Shown here one piece after another: positions 18,240-27,431 of a stretch of DNA of 64,000 bases. Within the stretch, counting starts at the first letter, position 1; every line of letters starts with the position of its first letter. The position numbers were made by a program, and so were the translations under genes. This DNA comes from Pseudomonas sp. UFMG81 (GTDB taxonomy: Bacteria > Pseudomonadota > Gammaproteobacteria > Pseudomonadales > Pseudomonadaceae), in contig NZ_JACAFQ010000022.1 of NCBI RefSeq assembly GCF_015354575.1, forward strand, positions 1-64,000, given 5' to 3'. The notes below the pieces were generated by a model that had not been told where the DNA came from, did not search any database, and worked only from the letters and a program-made list of their open reading frames with translations.

Positions 18240-20533
18240 ATCTCGTTCACCTCGACGATAGCGGGTGGAACGACCAGGAGATCTTTGCGTTTCAGTTCCA
18301 ATTTCGATTGCAGCCACGTGAGGCCTTCGTGGATATAGGCAGGCACCACGAGGTTTCCGAAATCTGGATCGCCCAGCACCTCCAAGGCAAATTCGGCCTT
18401 GTCGCCGGTGCGCAGCTTCTCGAACATTGCCGCTCCCAACTCTGGTGCCGTGTCAGCGTTCTGGATAGCTTCACTGAACGCTCGCATTAGCCCACGCCGG
18501 GGGCTTTCGGTGAAGCGTTGAACGTTGCTCAATACCAGGCTGTCCTCAAACGTGTTTGGCAGCGCCTCGGCTTGTTGCCCGTTTTTTGGAAGCTGAATGG
18601 TAATAGGGGTCTGATAAGCAACCCGTATCGAGTAAAGGGCATCGATCTCTTCCACTTTGTGCGCGTCATCCAAGTCGAGCAATGTGTCCACGTCATGACC
18701 GAGCCCTGTCCGCCGCATCCAATGGCGGACAGTCGGGTTGTTGGTGATCTGGCCGTCCCCCCTGGCCACGGGGTGAGCTGCCCTATCTTTCCCAGCGTCG
18801 AGGTCGGTGATCACAAGCGTGGCGATACCCAGCGCGTCGATCAATGGCCTCAGGCGGTGTGCATGACTTCCTCCAATGTCGAGGATGGTGATGTAGCACT
18901 GATCGAGAAACTTGAAGTGCTGGCGAAGGAAATGAGGAAGGATCATCCGCTCCGCAGCGCCTTCTACCAAGATCACTGCGTCCGCGAAGAAGAGGTCTGC
19001 GTGATGAGCCCTTAGGTACCGTGTGACGAACTCCTTGGTCTTCCCAGGTTGGCCAAACACAGTGCTCAGGTTCGAGACAGTTGACACCGGAATGGGCACA
19101 TTCGCCATCCCGGATGGAAGCCGCCGGAAGTACCGAAGGTGCTCATACTCAATCTCATGCGCAACATGGCTTGAATGTGAGCTGACGACCAGCTGGGTTC
19201 TTAGGTTTGGAAACTCCTCCAATAACGGGTCATTGCACAGTACGTGATATGCATGCTTGATGAATGCCTGTTGAACCTGAACATGCAGGTGTGCCTCGGG
19301 CTCTTCGACCAGCACCAGGTGGATTGGCTCGACGTTGGCCGTTGCGCGCTCCTCTGGGATACGAGATTTTCTCAGCCAGCCATCACGAAACGCCATTAAA
19401 CGGAAAATCATCGAAATGAGGTTCTGGTAGCCAAGTCCATTGGATGTCTCAGGAAGGCTCAAGCGCGGCTCACCTGGGGCGCCGGCAACTGAATCCAACT
19501 CAAATAACACAGCGGCCTCATGATCCAGTCCGTCCGTTGGTGTGAGGCGCGTCGCAACCTTGATACTGGGGTCGTTGTTGTTTGGGTAACCGAGCCCAGC
19601 AACTTCCTTTAGTGCCGGTGCGAAGCTGGTTGTCAGCCTGTTGTCGAAAGCGCTTTGAGCCGCCTCAATCGCCCTCAGCGCCTCCAAATCACGCACGTCA
19701 GGACTGTCTCCAGGATCAAGATGACGACGGTAGTAGACTCGCAGCTGTTCAGAAAGCTTCCTGCCGCTTCCTACTTTGCTTTCATCTTGACCTTCATCGG
19801 CACTGTCCCCGAAGCCGCGCTGCGCATTGATCTCGTGAACCCTGATGAGATTCAAAAGGGGATTTCGTTCCAGTGGCACGGCGGTGTCGGCTAGCAACTG
19901 GAGGTTCGCCGTCCTGGTAACAGGATTGGGGGATGAAATCTCGCTGGGATCCAGGCGGTACCACCTCACCTTGAACATCTTCACTAGGCGTCGATTCAAG
20001 TAGTCGTGAAGGTTTTGCGGCCAAAGCTGCAGAGGAGGTCTCTCGTGCCCATCCGCAGCCTGGTTCTGAATTTCCTGCTGCAGGGCGGCAACACGCGCAC
20101 GCTCCCAACGGTAGTCGGTATAGAGTGTTGGAAGGTCGTCCGGCTCTAAGCGGAACCGCATTCCCACCATCCCACCTGACCAAGCAAAATTCGGAATCAG
20201 ATCGCGAATGTAGTGGAGCTCACCCTGCGCAGCGTGTATCCAAACGTCCAGCGTCGGTAGCCACTCGGCCCAAGTGTTCGTTTCAGGGATCGTGAAACCA
20301 TCATCTGCCTGCTCCCAATCCCGCCCGATCGCATCAAGGGTGGCGATGTGACAAAGGGTCAGATCCTGCAACCTGAACGTAGTCGGCTTAACCAGAAACT
20401 TTCGAAGCGCCAGCATCGCTGACGACTTACCGCTGTTATTAGCGCCTACCAATAGAGTCGTTTCGGCAGCCAAATCAATTCTGACGGACTTCAGCTTGCG
20501 AAAATTCGCGAGCTCCAGATGCTGGATACGCAT
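18236..20533 (-). CDS. OLD-family ATP-dependent endonuclease (GajA-like)
   Basis: 765-residue AAA ATPase-TOPRIM nuclease. The ABC-type ATPase is split as usual: Walker A GANNSGKS at residues 30-37, then signature and Walker B EEPEAHLHVQ near 410, with the switch His in SSHSSHVAHE. The C-terminal TOPRIM domain shows VEGAAERMI near 519 and TDLDAGK near 576. The ATG at 20533 (MRIQHLELANFRKL, the normal OLD beginning) has AAGGA upstream; a longer frame to 20626 lacks support. In Gabija, GajA nicks DNA when nucleotide levels fall and acts with GajB. Here the helicase is encoded immediately downstream. Confidence 0.87.
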   Translation of the reverse strand: MRIQHLELANFRKLKSVRIDLAAETTLLVGANNSGKSSAMLALRKFLVKPTTFRLQDLTLCHIATLDAIGRDWEQADDGFTIPETNTWAEWLPTLDVWIHAAQGELHYIRDLIPNFAWSGGMVGMRFRLEPDDLPTLYTDYRWERARVAALQQEIQNQAADGHERPPLQLWPQNLHDYLNRRLVKMFKVRWYRLDPSEISSPNPVTRTANLQLLADTAVPLERNPLLNLIRVHEINAQRGFGDSADEGQDESKVGSGRKLSEQLRVYYRRHLDPGDSPDVRDLEALRAIEAAQSAFDNRLTTSFAPALKEVAGLGYPNNNDPSIKVATRLTPTDGLDHEAAVLFELDSVAGAPGEPRLSLPETSNGLGYQNLISMIFRLMAFRDGWLRKSRIPEERATANVEPIHLVLVEEPEAHLHVQVQQAFIKHAYHVLCNDPLLEEFPNLRTQLVVSSHSSHVAHEIEYEHLRYFRRLPSGMANVPIPVSTVSNLSTVFGQPGKTKEFVTRYLRAHHADLFFADAVILVEGAAERMILPHFLRQHFKFLDQCYITILDIGGSHAHRLRPLIDALGIATLVITDLDAGKDRAAHPVARGDGQITNNPTVRHWMRRTGLGHDVDTLLDLDDAHKVEEIDALYSIRVAYQTPITIQLPKNGQQAEALPNTFEDSLVLSNVQRFTESPRRGLMRAFSEAIQNADTAPELGAAMFEKLRTGDKAEFALEVLGDPDFGNLVVPAYIHEGLTWLQSKLELKRKDLLVVPPAIVEVNEI

Positions 20534-20872
20534 GGGGACATCCTTGATCAGGGGAGGGCTGGTAGCATTGCGCCAGCTAGAGTCACTGAACTGTAGCTGA
20601 GTGGTTGCAAGACACCAATGCGCCATGCGAGGGGCGGCAGTGCCTAATGGCCAAGTAAGAGCTCTCGACGGGGAGGATGATCATGGTGACGGAGAGGTGG
20701 TCGCTGCTAAGTACAACGAGCGAAAATGTAGGTGACGCGGACGAGCGGTGGAGGGAGCGGGTCAGCGTTCTGATGACACTTAATATGGCCATAACATGAA
20801 GCTAGCAATGTACTAGCCCGGCGGAAGTCATGGTCTGCACGGCAACGAGGGCAGTGCTTATGGAGGGAATTC
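20534..20872. other. Divergent promoter region
   Basis: About 340 bases between the leftward GajA-like gene and a rightward gene. No third gene was seen. GGAGGG at 20862-20867 is the ribosome site of the rightward gene. Confidence 0.4.
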
Positions 20873-22252
20873 GTGCGCACCTTGGAATACGCTCAGCCTA
20901 CCGAACAGATGAAGCTGACGGATGTAATGGATCTAGACAGCGCGGCTCCCATCGAAATTAACAGCTTCCTGACCCGGGAGTTGTCCCTGGTCATACAGGA
21001 TAGAGCGGAGCTGGCGTCGCGGTTCCTACTGGATCGAGACAGGCCTTGGCTGGTTTGTCAGCTGTGCGGTGCCGCTCTCTTGCTGGTGCGCACCCAGCAT
21101 CGCTTTTTCCACTTTCGCCATCACCCGACTATTGAGGGGCTCATCAAGTGCGACATCTCCACCAAGGGAGAGCTCAGCCCAGCTCAGATCACAGCGATCA
21201 AGTACAACGCGCAGAAGGAGAGCCAGGCACACATCCGGCTTAAAGGGATCATCCGCGACAGTTTGATTGCCGATCGATCGTGTGGTGAGCCCCAGGTCGA
21301 AAAAGTCTGGAAAGGCCAAGCGGTTGCCGACCGTGCCACTTGGCGCAAGCCAGATGTTCAAGTCGCTAGAGGGGATGAACGCATCGCGTTTGAAGTTCAG
21401 TTGTCGACGACCTTCCTGACCGAGATCGTCGGTCGACGGGAGTTTTACCGAGCCAATGGTGGATCGATGATCTGGGTATTCCAAAGTTTTGATCCCAGCT
21501 CAACCAAGACAGCTGAGGAAGACATTTTCTTCCTGAACAACCTGAACGTCTTCATCGTCAATGATCGTACGCTGGCGCGATCCAGAGCTACTGGACGCAT
21601 GGTGTTTGATTGCTGGTACGCAGTCCCCCAATTGACCGGTCGCACCATAGTCAATGAGTGGAGGAGGACAGAAGTGTTTCTGGACGAACTGACGTTCAGC
21701 TCGCAAAAGCAGGTCGTGTTCTATAACGACTACCAGGCACAGAGAAAGGCCTTGGAGACCTCGATAAACACTGACGTGCTACGTCGCGATTTCCACTCTT
21801 TCTGGGCGGAGTACGGCAGGGATGACACGCCAGAAGCCCGGGAGCGCTGGGGCGATCTGCGAGAGCGTATGGCAAGTGCTTATCCAGCCATCAAGCTTCC
21901 GAACTTCCACTGGTCAGATCCATTTCAAGGGGCTGTCTCGATTGTGCTGAGCGCACGCTACGGGCGCCCCATCGGGTACCGATTCGAGCGCCTGCTCAAT
22001 GTCAGCAACCAGGCGTTCGACTCCTACAAACCTTTTCTGCTGCAGTTCGGCTGGACATTGGAAATCTTTGAGCAGAACGAAATGTTGGTCGAACAGGACA
22101 AGAAGGGTACATGGGCGAAGCGGCGCGAGATCATCCGTGCAGCACTGAAAAGGCGAGATGAAGCTTATCGGCCTGACCGGCAATACAACCATCTATTCGC
22201 ATTCTTGGTGCCGGAGCTTAAGGATCGCCTGATCAACATGCACGAGTGGTGA
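20873..22252 (+). CDS. CoiA/DUF6035-like zinc-finger nuclease-fold protein
   Basis: 459-residue protein resembling the competence CoiA-like/DUF6035 group. A Cys/His cluster at residues 62-93 (VCQLCGA, HRFFHFRHHP, KCD) looks like a zinc finger. It is followed by a PD-(D/E)XK-type core with D161 in KPDVQV and E174-V-Q176 in AFEVQLSTT; Gln in place of the final Lys is usual in CoiA-like nucleases. The start is GTG at 20873, five bases after GGAGGGAA. It is divergent from the Gabija-like pair and may be an accessory nuclease or an independent defence gene. The function is inferred from motifs only. Confidence 0.7.
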   Translation: MRTLEYAQPTEQMKLTDVMDLDSAAPIEINSFLTRELSLVIQDRAELASRFLLDRDRPWLVCQLCGAALLLVRTQHRFFHFRHHPTIEGLIKCDISTKGELSPAQITAIKYNAQKESQAHIRLKGIIRDSLIADRSCGEPQVEKVWKGQAVADRATWRKPDVQVARGDERIAFEVQLSTTFLTEIVGRREFYRANGGSMIWVFQSFDPSSTKTAEEDIFFLNNLNVFIVNDRTLARSRATGRMVFDCWYAVPQLTGRTIVNEWRRTEVFLDELTFSSQKQVVFYNDYQAQRKALETSINTDVLRRDFHSFWAEYGRDDTPEARERWGDLRERMASAYPAIKLPNFHWSDPFQGAVSIVLSARYGRPIGYRFERLLNVSNQAFDSYKPFLLQFGWTLEIFEQNEMLVEQDKKGTWAKRREIIRAALKRRDEAYRPDRQYNHLFAFLVPELKDRLINMHEW

Positions 22253-22435
22253 TCACACGGAGGTACCATCATTGCTGGCGCCGTCGACGTGAAACAGCGA
22301 GCCTCTATGCACTTGTTGCCGCGCGTTCGCTACAGGTAGATCCGAGCGACTCACAAGTCAGCGGGGGCATGGCTGTCGGCAGGTTTCGGAACACTTAGAG
22401 GTGCTGCGGTGCGTTGATCCTGCCTCTCCGGGAAA

Positions 22436-22462
22436 TGGAAAAGGGCCCTTGCGAGGCCCCTT
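22436..22462 (-). terminator. Terminator for the MvaT-like gene
   Basis: GGGCC / GGCCC stem. On the - strand it leads into CCCTTTTCC just after the mvaT-like stop. Confidence 0.55.
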
Positions 22463-22481
22463 CGTTTGTACTCAAAAAGTC

Positions 22482-22850
22482 TTACTGAGCCAACCAGCGC
22501 TCGACTTCATCGGAACCGTACTGGCCTTTCCACTCCTTGAGGGTTTTGTGGTTGCCACCCTTTGTTTCGACGACTTCGCCGGAGTGCGGGTTCTTATAAA
22601 CCTTGAGCTGACGCGGCTTCCGGCTGCCTTTTTCAGTTGCAGTGGCTGGCGCCCGGCGGCTTGCCGCTTGTGGGTCGAAAATGGCCACGATATTGCGCAG
22701 GCTGTAGCCGTACTCACCAAGTAAGTCACGAAGCTTCTTTTCGAATTCGATTTCGCGTTTCAGGCCATCATCGTTTTTGAGGGATTCAAGCTCGGCCAAC
22801 TGAGCAGCCAATTGCTGCTCCAGGGCGCGGAATTCTGCGAGACGAGACAT
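22482..22850 (-). CDS. MvaT/TurB-family H-NS-like silencer
   Basis: 122-residue nucleoid protein. The N-terminal coiled coil (about residues 1-65) mediates oligomerisation. The C-terminal domain (about 80-122) carries the MvaT DNA-binding signature VYKNPHSGEV and TKGGNHKTLKEWK, whose Gly-Gly-Asn loop inserts in the minor groove of AT-rich DNA. It is about the length of chromosomal MvaT. Island-borne copies are thought to silence acquired DNA alongside the core MvaT/MvaU pool. It forms its own transcription unit, with a terminator behind it. Confidence 0.88.
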   Translation of the reverse strand: MSRLAEFRALEQQLAAQLAELESLKNDDGLKREIEFEKKLRDLLGEYGYSLRNIVAIFDPQAASRRAPATATEKGSRKPRQLKVYKNPHSGEVVETKGGNHKTLKEWKGQYGSDEVERWLAQ

Positions 22851-23336
22851 TTGACACTCCTGTATGTGAGCCGTCGAGTATACCGGTAATGTAGTGCTTT
22901 CGAGTCACACGCTATGCTTCAAGGTCGAGGAAGTGGTGAAACACCCTGGCAACCTATCATCGCACCAGAACCCGAGCAACACGGGTAATGGATGGGCTTA
23001 AGCTGTAAGGGGGGGGCGGCACTGGGGTGGTCTGAACACAAGGTTTCCCTTGGCTATCGATCGTAGGTTTCGCCACCGGTGCTGATCTTGTAAATGGTTT
23101 CCGAATAAGGCAGGCGCGCAATGATGGTAGTAGCGTTCACTACTCCTGCCATGGTGATCCCTCTGCAGAAGTAGGTTGACATACCATTGGATGCGAACGC
23201 ACATGCCCAAAGGATGTGCAATTTGCCAATGTCGACGATGTATAACCGGGTGCTTAGCAGAGGCTTGAGCCGTGAGGCTGCATGCCGCTCGAGCTGCGGT
23301 GGATGAGAAGAAAGTGCACTAGGGGATTTATGGCCT
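22851..23336. other. Intergenic stretch without a recognised gene
   Basis: Contains the promoter side of the MvaT-like gene. Short frames on both strands are unconvincing. It may include the lost N-terminal half of the metallophosphoesterase remnant that follows. Confidence 0.35.
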
Positions 23337-23705
23337 GTGACACACAGACACTATGGTGGCGCCGCCGAAGCGCCAAACTTCTCTTACATCGAACTTAAGC
23401 CCCTGCCAACGGAAGCGATTGCGTCTGCCCTAGCCGTGGTGGCAGTCCTTGGCTATCCGGACGACTACTTCACGCTCGCAATGGAGAAAGCGGAAATTCT
23501 GGTTTGTCACGAAGCTCCCAGCTGCCACCCGTATGGTTACTCATAGCTCGATGAGCTCGCCCGGGCAATGGGCGCAAGAATGGTTGTTCACGGGCACCAT
23601 TATGAATCTCTCGACTACAGGTCTAAGTGGCCGAGGCTGGGATTTTAGGCTTATGGGATAGCGTTCAGATCCATAATGGCCATCGATGGGTCGGTCATCA
23701 GCTGA
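23337..23705 (+). pseudogene. Metallophosphoesterase remnant with two in-frame TAG codons
   Basis: A single reading frame carries a protein-like sequence interrupted by TAG at 23544 and TAG at 23646 and ending at TGA 23703. The pieces are VCHEAPSCHP, then DELARAMGARMVVHGHHYE, then AYGIAFRSIMAIDGSVIS. CHEAP and HGHHY match the two C-terminal metal-ligand motifs of calcineurin-like phosphoesterases. The N-terminal metal-binding half is missing. I take it as a decayed gene. Reading frames further downstream (to about 23870) are also protein-like but in a different frame. Confidence 0.5.
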
Positions 23706-24054
23706 GGCGACGGGCGGTGATCCGCTTCATCATAGTCATCGACACTTTGGGCTCGAAGAGGCCGGCTGGATCGTTGCTAGGCCTTCTACATTCAGTTTGT
23801 ATAACGGGCCTTACGAATGTGGCTTGGAAGTGGCTAGGGAATCACGGGCGATACAGTCACAGATTGACTAGCTAGATTTGCGTGCTAAACCTCAAATTAG
23901 GCTAAAGGTTTTAGATAATTATGGCGCAACGCCATTAATGGTTAACCATACATAGCTTCTCCATGAAGTGATGCTTACGCGGGATAGTAATGGATGCAGT
24001 GAACTGGGCACCCGATCCTCTACCTAGTAGCAAAATTGATAGAATAGGCTATGC

Positions 24055-24537
24055 ATGGCCAATGATAACCGACCCAAGCTAAGGCTTATCAAGACGGGCA
24101 CCAAGTTTAGCATGCCTTTCTTTCGCAATCCGGCGAAGATCGTACTCGCGCCTATGGAAGTGAACGAGCCAGCGGGTGTTTACCAGTCCATGACTGCTAA
24201 TCCGTGGCCTCACAAAACTCCATTCGACCTGCAATCCCTCGATGCCGGCTCACTGCGCGGAATCATGGACGTCGCCCATGAACCGTCAATGATTCATCCA
24301 GAGGCTGAGGCGATCGTGAAATGTGCTTTCCGCTCGTGCTGGCTCGACCAAAACATCAGTAAGCGGGCTGTGTGGGAAAACGTAAGGGCCAAGTGCCGGG
24401 AGGCGGGCATTAAGTCCCCGCCCTACCAGGCGGTGGCCATGCGCATTGATTGCTTGTTTTCGCTTGAGGTGCTGCGTTTCCACCCGTTGACCCGCGAGAG
24501 TTACCCGCAAAACTCTGACGACGAATCTCTGGATTAG
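24055..24537 (+). CDS. Hypothetical protein with transposase-like HTH segment
   Basis: 160 residues; complete family not recognised. The C-terminal half (HPEAEAIVKCAFRS..., then KRAVWENVRAKCREAGI followed by KSPPYQAVAMRI) resembles the helix-turn-helix preceding the catalytic domain of Mu/TnsB-type transposases. No catalytic domain follows, so it is either a small DNA-binding protein or the leftover N-terminus of a transposase. The ATG at 24055 was chosen over one at 24051 that runs into a stop. Confidence 0.5.
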   Translation: MANDNRPKLRLIKTGTKFSMPFFRNPAKIVLAPMEVNEPAGVYQSMTANPWPHKTPFDLQSLDAGSLRGIMDVAHEPSMIHPEAEAIVKCAFRSCWLDQNISKRAVWENVRAKCREAGIKSPPYQAVAMRIDCLFSLEVLRFHPLTRESYPQNSDDESLD

Positions 24538-24711
24538 CCAAAACTACCGAGTCGGCGATCATTTGATATACCCAGCCGTTCACGCAAAGAGGTTGGTTTC
24601 AAGCAGGTTTTTTTGCTCAGGAGTGTGTTTGAGCTCCCGTGAAAAGGGCGACAAAACCGGGGAATTGCCGCCTGTGGGCTCAGGTCACTTACGGAGCAGT
24701 CGATCCCGGAT

Positions 24712-25992
24712 TTATGCAACCTTAGGGGCTAGCTCGAGGATTTCCAGCTTGGATCCAGCCAGCGAGAAATCGGCATTTTGGTAGTGAGGTACAACCCCGC
24801 AAAACTCTGTAGCACCGTCCAAGACAAAGCCATCGCCAAAAATTATCGGGGGGCGTTTCGGCAGCCGGTTGAGCGTCAGTGCTAGAGTTTTCTGCTCCAT
24901 GATCCATTTGTTGTTTTCGATCAGCGCAGGGATGGAGCTACGGAAATACTCTGGCCCCTGGATGGCATTGATCTGAGATACAAAATGTGTATGGCTGCGC
25001 TCGAAGAACTCGGCCTGTCGCTTCTTCCAAAAAGGCACTAGGTCGAAAAGCAGGTCATCACTATAGGGGAGGGCACCCGATTTTGAGCGGCGGGCGAGCT
25101 CTGTCACTGCATTATGAATCAGCGCAGCCTCGGGACTGATTGCAGCCATTGCGCGCATTTGGGCTGCGGCCGAAACTGCCCCGTCACCGTACCTGCGGTT
25201 CTTCAAAGCATCCTCTACTCGTCGGCAGCTTTCTTTAAGCATCTGCGGCGGCATATTGAGGAGCAGTGTGCAGAGACCTGCGGCGAGGGATACTCCGTGA
25301 ACGGCTTCGCTCTGCTTCGCAGCGGCAGAAATTGCGTGGATGATGGAGTGGTACTCCGGCACTCTCGAATTCTGGAGAAAACTCAAGGCCGCCTGCTCGG
25401 CGTCGCGACGTGCATTCTTTGGCAGCTTTTCGCCCAGAAAGAGCGGCAAGACATCCCGTTGTTCCTGATAGGTTGCGCAGGTCTCGAGCATGCTGCCGAG
25501 GTAAATAGGCGATTTGAAGAGCACGCGCCTGCGCTGAAGGTCACGACTGTCAAAGAAACATAACGAGATATGCTCGATTGGCTCGTGGAAGTTCGGCTGA
25601 CTGAGGCTGAACCCCACCTGCCACGGGTACTGCACTGCAGGATCAGTGTGGTCATACGGTTGAACGAAATGATCCAGCTTCAAGTCCTGCTTCAAGGGCC
25701 TGATTGCAGCATTTGTGTCGCTGGGGTCTGCGATCAGTCGAAAAATGTTTTCAAGGGTTCTCAGGCCTCTAATGGAGCAGTTCATGTCTACCCAATGCCG
25801 CATCTCGTGCGCTAGCGGAGTAAGCACCTTTTCGGCGCCATCGACGAGCAACAGACCGGCGTTCCAATCGGGATTGAAGACCGCATTCGCAAGATTTACG
25901 ACGTCGGGCTTTTCAGCTCGCTTCAGCGTGATGGTCTGTGTGAAGTGCTCATAATACGCAAGGGTGCTATTGCTGCGCTTGATACCGGGCAT
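24712..25992 (-). CDS. Hypothetical protein with HExxH metallopeptidase motif
   Basis: 426-residue protein of unknown family. An HEMRH sequence (residues 62-66, in TPLAHEMRHWVDM) fits the gluzincin zinc-binding motif and sits where a small N-terminal protease-like domain would have it. The rest is predicted mostly helical, with KRAEKPD and DSRDLQRRR segments but no other recognisable motif, signal peptide or membrane segment. It stands alone between a small + strand gene and the integrase. A protease role in defence is possible but rests on this motif alone. Confidence 0.6.
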   Translation of the reverse strand: MPGIKRSNSTLAYYEHFTQTITLKRAEKPDVVNLANAVFNPDWNAGLLLVDGAEKVLTPLAHEMRHWVDMNCSIRGLRTLENIFRLIADPSDTNAAIRPLKQDLKLDHFVQPYDHTDPAVQYPWQVGFSLSQPNFHEPIEHISLCFFDSRDLQRRRVLFKSPIYLGSMLETCATYQEQRDVLPLFLGEKLPKNARRDAEQAALSFLQNSRVPEYHSIIHAISAAAKQSEAVHGVSLAAGLCTLLLNMPPQMLKESCRRVEDALKNRRYGDGAVSAAAQMRAMAAISPEAALIHNAVTELARRSKSGALPYSDDLLFDLVPFWKKRQAEFFERSHTHFVSQINAIQGPEYFRSSIPALIENNKWIMEQKTLALTLNRLPKRPPIIFGDGFVLDGATEFCGVVPHYQNADFSLAGSKLEILELAPKVA

Positions 25993-26284
25993 TTGACGTG
26001 TCCGTAGGCCAATGCAAAGGAAAAGTGACTGTATTTTAACCGAAACCGGGTGTAGTCCGAAGACGCAGCACCAGGGCCCATATCATTGTGGCGGAGGAGC
26101 GGCTACGAGAAGTGGTTTGAAGGAGGGCAGGAAATCTATCGCGCTACCCCCGCAGGGCCTTTAGCTTTCACTTCCAAATTGGAAGAGGCCGACTGAGTGG
26201 TACTGCCTGGCCTGACAATAGACGTGAGGTACACCTATGAAGAATTTCAGGCATCTCCCTCTTGCTCACGGTCAGTACCCTGGC

Positions 26285-27316
26285 TCACCCCTCCAGCTTC
26301 CTGATGAGGCCACCAAACTGCTGAGCCGGTTCCACATAGCGAAGTGCTGATTTCATGTCGCTCCAGCCCACGTACTCCATGAGCGTTTTGATGTCCCAGC
26401 CTGAGCTTGCGGCCCACGTGGCAAACCCGCGTCGGATCGAGTGAGCACTATAGATCTGTGATGGCAGGCCACAGCGCTCTAATGTGTCACGAAGCAGGGG
26501 GATCAGACTATGAGCTACTAGGGGCCGATCGCTGATGTTCCCCCAGCGATCAATTCCCCTGAATACACCACCTCGAGTTAGGCCAGCAGCTTCGACCCAG
26601 TTGAGGTAGGCCTCTACTGGACAAAGCATGCTCAGCGATGGTGTCTTGTACTCGCGCCCGATGTTCTGCCGGTCGCCTTTGCTTGATCCCAGATAAAACC
26701 GGATACCTACATAACGTTCGGCATGGGTGTTCTCTATCGTCAGCCGGGACAACTCATCCCCGCGGAAGCCCCTCCAAAAACCGATAGTGAGGAGGGCAAT
26801 GTCGCGGGTCGCTTTCAGCAGGGCAGCCATGTTGTCTGTGGCTCTTGCCTCAACAATCTCACCTTCGAGGTGGGCTACTGCTTTTTCGAGCTGCAGCAGT
26901 GGCAGCGGGGCCGCTTGTTTCTGCTGAACGGGATGCAGCGCCCGGATGCCCTTTAGTAACTGCCTGACCTTGGGGGCCTTGGTGGGGTCTGGGAACCCGT
27001 TACTTTGATGCCAGTTAGCAAGTGCCGCCAGGCGCTGCTTGAGCGTACTGAGCGCTAACTGGTCGGCGTACTCAGCGATGTACCGCACAACTGATTCGGT
27101 GGTCGTAGGCAGGAACCCACCCCAAGTCACTTCGAAATGGGAGAGGGCGGCCGCATAGCTCTTCGACGTGTTCTGACGAACGCTCGCCTCTAGGTACCTA
27201 TCTGCCTTGCTGACCACTTCAGCCACGTGTTTTCCCCGTTTCAATCCTTCGGTGGCCCGCTTTTGCCGTTTGTACCGACTTCCTGGCCATTTTACCCCTG
27301 CTCCTGAACCTGACAA
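26285..27316 (-). CDS. Tyrosine-family site-specific integrase
   Basis: 343-residue tyrosine recombinase. The SAM-like core-binding domain spans about residues 38-125. The catalytic domain shows the first Arg in GFWRGFRGDELSRL near 192, SAHSIRRGFATWAA (H-x-x-R) near 292, a Trp in the second His position (YVGWSD) near 315, and the nucleophile Tyr in ALRYVEP near 325. All essential positions appear present, so it may be active. It is divergent from the KfrA-like gene, with repeat elements between them, and belongs to the Shango-side half of the island. Its attachment site was not identified. Confidence 0.88.
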   Translation of the reverse strand: MSGSGAGVKWPGSRYKRQKRATEGLKRGKHVAEVVSKADRYLEASVRQNTSKSYAAALSHFEVTWGGFLPTTTESVVRYIAEYADQLALSTLKQRLAALANWHQSNGFPDPTKAPKVRQLLKGIRALHPVQQKQAAPLPLLQLEKAVAHLEGEIVEARATDNMAALLKATRDIALLTIGFWRGFRGDELSRLTIENTHAERYVGIRFYLGSSKGDRQNIGREYKTPSLSMLCPVEAYLNWVEAAGLTRGGVFRGIDRWGNISDRPLVAHSLIPLLRDTLERCGLPSQIYSAHSIRRGFATWAASSGWDIKTLMEYVGWSDMKSALRYVEPAQQFGGLIRKLEG

Positions 27317-27352
27317 GCCATAAACCTCGATTATGTCTTGCCAGTATTCTAG

Positions 27353-27405
27353 GTAGAAAATGACTTTCTACGTGATAAAGTGGCACGTAATTACATGACA
27401 CGTAA
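27353..27405. promoter_or_regulatory. Repeat cluster in the integrase-kfrA divergent promoter
   Basis: GTAGAAA-N5-TTTCTAC is a perfect dyad at 27353-27371. It overlaps TACGTG at 27369, inverted relative to two direct copies of CACGTAA at 27384 and 27399, spaced 15 bases apart. This is a plausible binding array for the KfrA-like protein encoded 27 bases downstream. Confidence 0.55.
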
Positions 27406-27431
27406 AACAGTACGAAATCGTAGGAGGGATC

